16,313 bases of DNA, from assembly GCA_014378285.1 (NCBI GenBank), contig JACMNZ010000105.1:1-16313 (forward strand), read 5' to 3'. This document shows, piece by piece, positions 15,475 through 16,313 of the stretch; position 1 is the stretch's first letter; each line of letters starts with the position of its first letter. A program made the position numbers and the translations under genes. This DNA is from Pseudopedobacter sp. Lineage in GTDB: Bacteria > Bacteroidota > Bacteroidia > Sphingobacteriales > Sphingobacteriaceae. The notes under the pieces are model-generated. The model was not told the origin of the DNA. It did not search any database and saw only the letters and a list, made by a program, of their open reading frames with translations.

Positions 15475-16313
15475 ATGATAAAGAAGTTTCTTTTTCTTGT
15501 TTTATTATCATCTTTTGGGTTAAAGCCTGTTTTTGCTCAAAAAATATTTTTTAGGAATTATACCGTTATGGATGGGCTTTGTGCCAATACCATTTGGGAT
15601 ATTGAGCAAGATGACCAAGGTTTTATGTGGTTTGGCACAAAATACGGTCTAAACAGATTTGACGGTCATGAATTTAAATCATATCAGTTTGATAAAAAGA
15701 ATAAGAATACAATTGGTAATAACTTTATCCATAAAATTTTTAAATATGATGCCAATACTTTTTGGATAGGCACAGAAGAAGGTATTTATATATTCGATTT
15801 AACAAAGGAGAACTTCACTTTATATAAACCTCTTGGCAAAATATTTATCAATGATATTTTTAGAGATAGTAAAAACAACATTTGGATAGCTACCAAAACT
15901 AATGGAGTTTATAAGTATACTACAGATAAAAAACATATTGATAATTATATCCAATCTAATAACAATCAGGGATTATCATCTAATGAAATTTCTAAAATAA
16001 TAGAGGATGTTAATGGCCAAATTTGGATAGGTACTTATGGTAAAGGGATTGATGTTTTAAACCCGATTAACAATACAATTAAAAATTTCCGCAACTCAAC
16101 AAAATCAGGTTCTTTATCCAATAATTTTGTACTCAGTTTATTTAAAGATTTAAATAATGATATTTGGGTTGGTACAATGTCTGGAGGTCTAAATTGCTAC
16201 AGTCAAATCAATAAAAGCTTTAAACTTTATGTAAAAGGTAGTGATTCTGAGATATCCGACAACATTATACGGGATATTTATCAACATGAAAAAGGCCATA
16301 TTTATTTCGCTAC
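15475..16313 (+). CDS. Second HTCS-type sensor regulator, N-terminal part (3' end outside window)
   Basis: From the ATG at 15475 the frame stays open to the window edge, giving 279 complete codons. It starts with a signal peptide (MIKKFLFLVLLSSFG..VFAQ), then the HTCS entry motif 'NYTVMDGLCANTIWDIEQDD' with 'FMWFGTKYGLNRFDGHEF'. Further propeller blades follow, with FWIGT, IWIAT, IWIGT, IWVGT and IYFAT motifs. This matches the first Reg_prop propeller of HTCS regulators and resembles the complete regulator at 2490. The kinase, receiver and DNA-binding parts are not seen, so it could also be a sensor without the full hybrid layout. Its place after a finished operon suggests it controls the next PUL downstream, or this one jointly. 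A TTTGAC at 15441-15446 may be part of its promoter, but I see no good -7 element. Confidence 0.9.
   Translation, partial: MIKKFLFLVLLSSFGLKPVFAQKIFFRNYTVMDGLCANTIWDIEQDDQGFMWFGTKYGLNRFDGHEFKSYQFDKKNKNTIGNNFIHKIFKYDANTFWIGTEEGIYIFDLTKENFTLYKPLGKIFINDIFRDSKNNIWIATKTNGVYKYTTDKKHIDNYIQSNNNQGLSSNEISKIIEDVNGQIWIGTYGKGIDVLNPINNTIKNFRNSTKSGSLSNNFVLSLFKDLNNDIWVGTMSGGLNCYSQINKSFKLYVKGSDSEISDNIIRDIYQHEKGHIYFA

Overview
The window reads as an AT-rich Bacteroidota chromosome, most like a Sphingobacteriaceae/Pedobacter-type polysaccharide degrader. This is inferred from gene families and style, since there is no 16S or other phylogenetic marker here. The supporting signs are a SusC/SusD pair, hybrid two-component regulators, many signal-peptide proteins, A-rich rather than Shine-Dalgarno ribosome sites, and one TTTG/TAnnTTTG promoter. 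All genes are on the + strand. The content is a polysaccharide utilization locus (PUL) with the start of a probable second one.

Region 1 (1-2268) is the 3' end of an esterase-rich block. It holds the C-terminus of a sialate O-acetylesterase-type SGNH esterase, then a badly decayed alpha/beta-hydrolase (acetyl-esterase type) pseudogene, then an intact CE15 glucuronoyl-esterase-like enzyme. The pseudogene has an internal deletion, a poly-T frameshift and a lost catalytic histidine. Such esterases strip acetyl groups and glucuronate-linked esters from plant glycans such as glucuronoxylan.

Region 2 (2269-6668) is a full-length hybrid two-component system (HTCS), with a good Bacteroidota promoter candidate upstream. 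It has a periplasmic sensor made of beta-propeller repeats plus a Y_Y_Y domain, one membrane segment, a histidine kinase, a receiver and an AraC-type DNA-binding domain.

Region 3 (6669-15347) is the PUL it probably controls: a 320-bp regulatory gap, SusC, SusD, a strong stem-loop terminator/attenuator, a lipoprotein GH43, a 393-bp gap, a second soluble GH43, and a clan-A (GH5-like) glycosidase 3 bp downstream. The working model is that surface SusCD captures and imports oligosaccharides. The two GH43 enzymes would remove arabinose or xylose, and the GH5-like enzyme would act on the backbone or a released oligosaccharide. The HTCS would sense a product in the periplasm and switch on susC. An arabinose/xylose-containing hemicellulose is the most reasonable target, but this is inference.

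Region 4 (15348-16313) is a short gap with a possible terminator, then the first 279 codons of a second HTCS-type sensor cut by the window edge. It probably belongs to an adjacent PUL or regulates this one jointly.

I see no RNA genes, CRISPR arrays, insertion sequences or phage genes. Nothing here amounts to a clearly new system. The points most worth a second look are the triple-lesion esterase pseudogene, the post-susD attenuator, the unassigned GH5-like enzyme, and the gap between the two GH43 genes.
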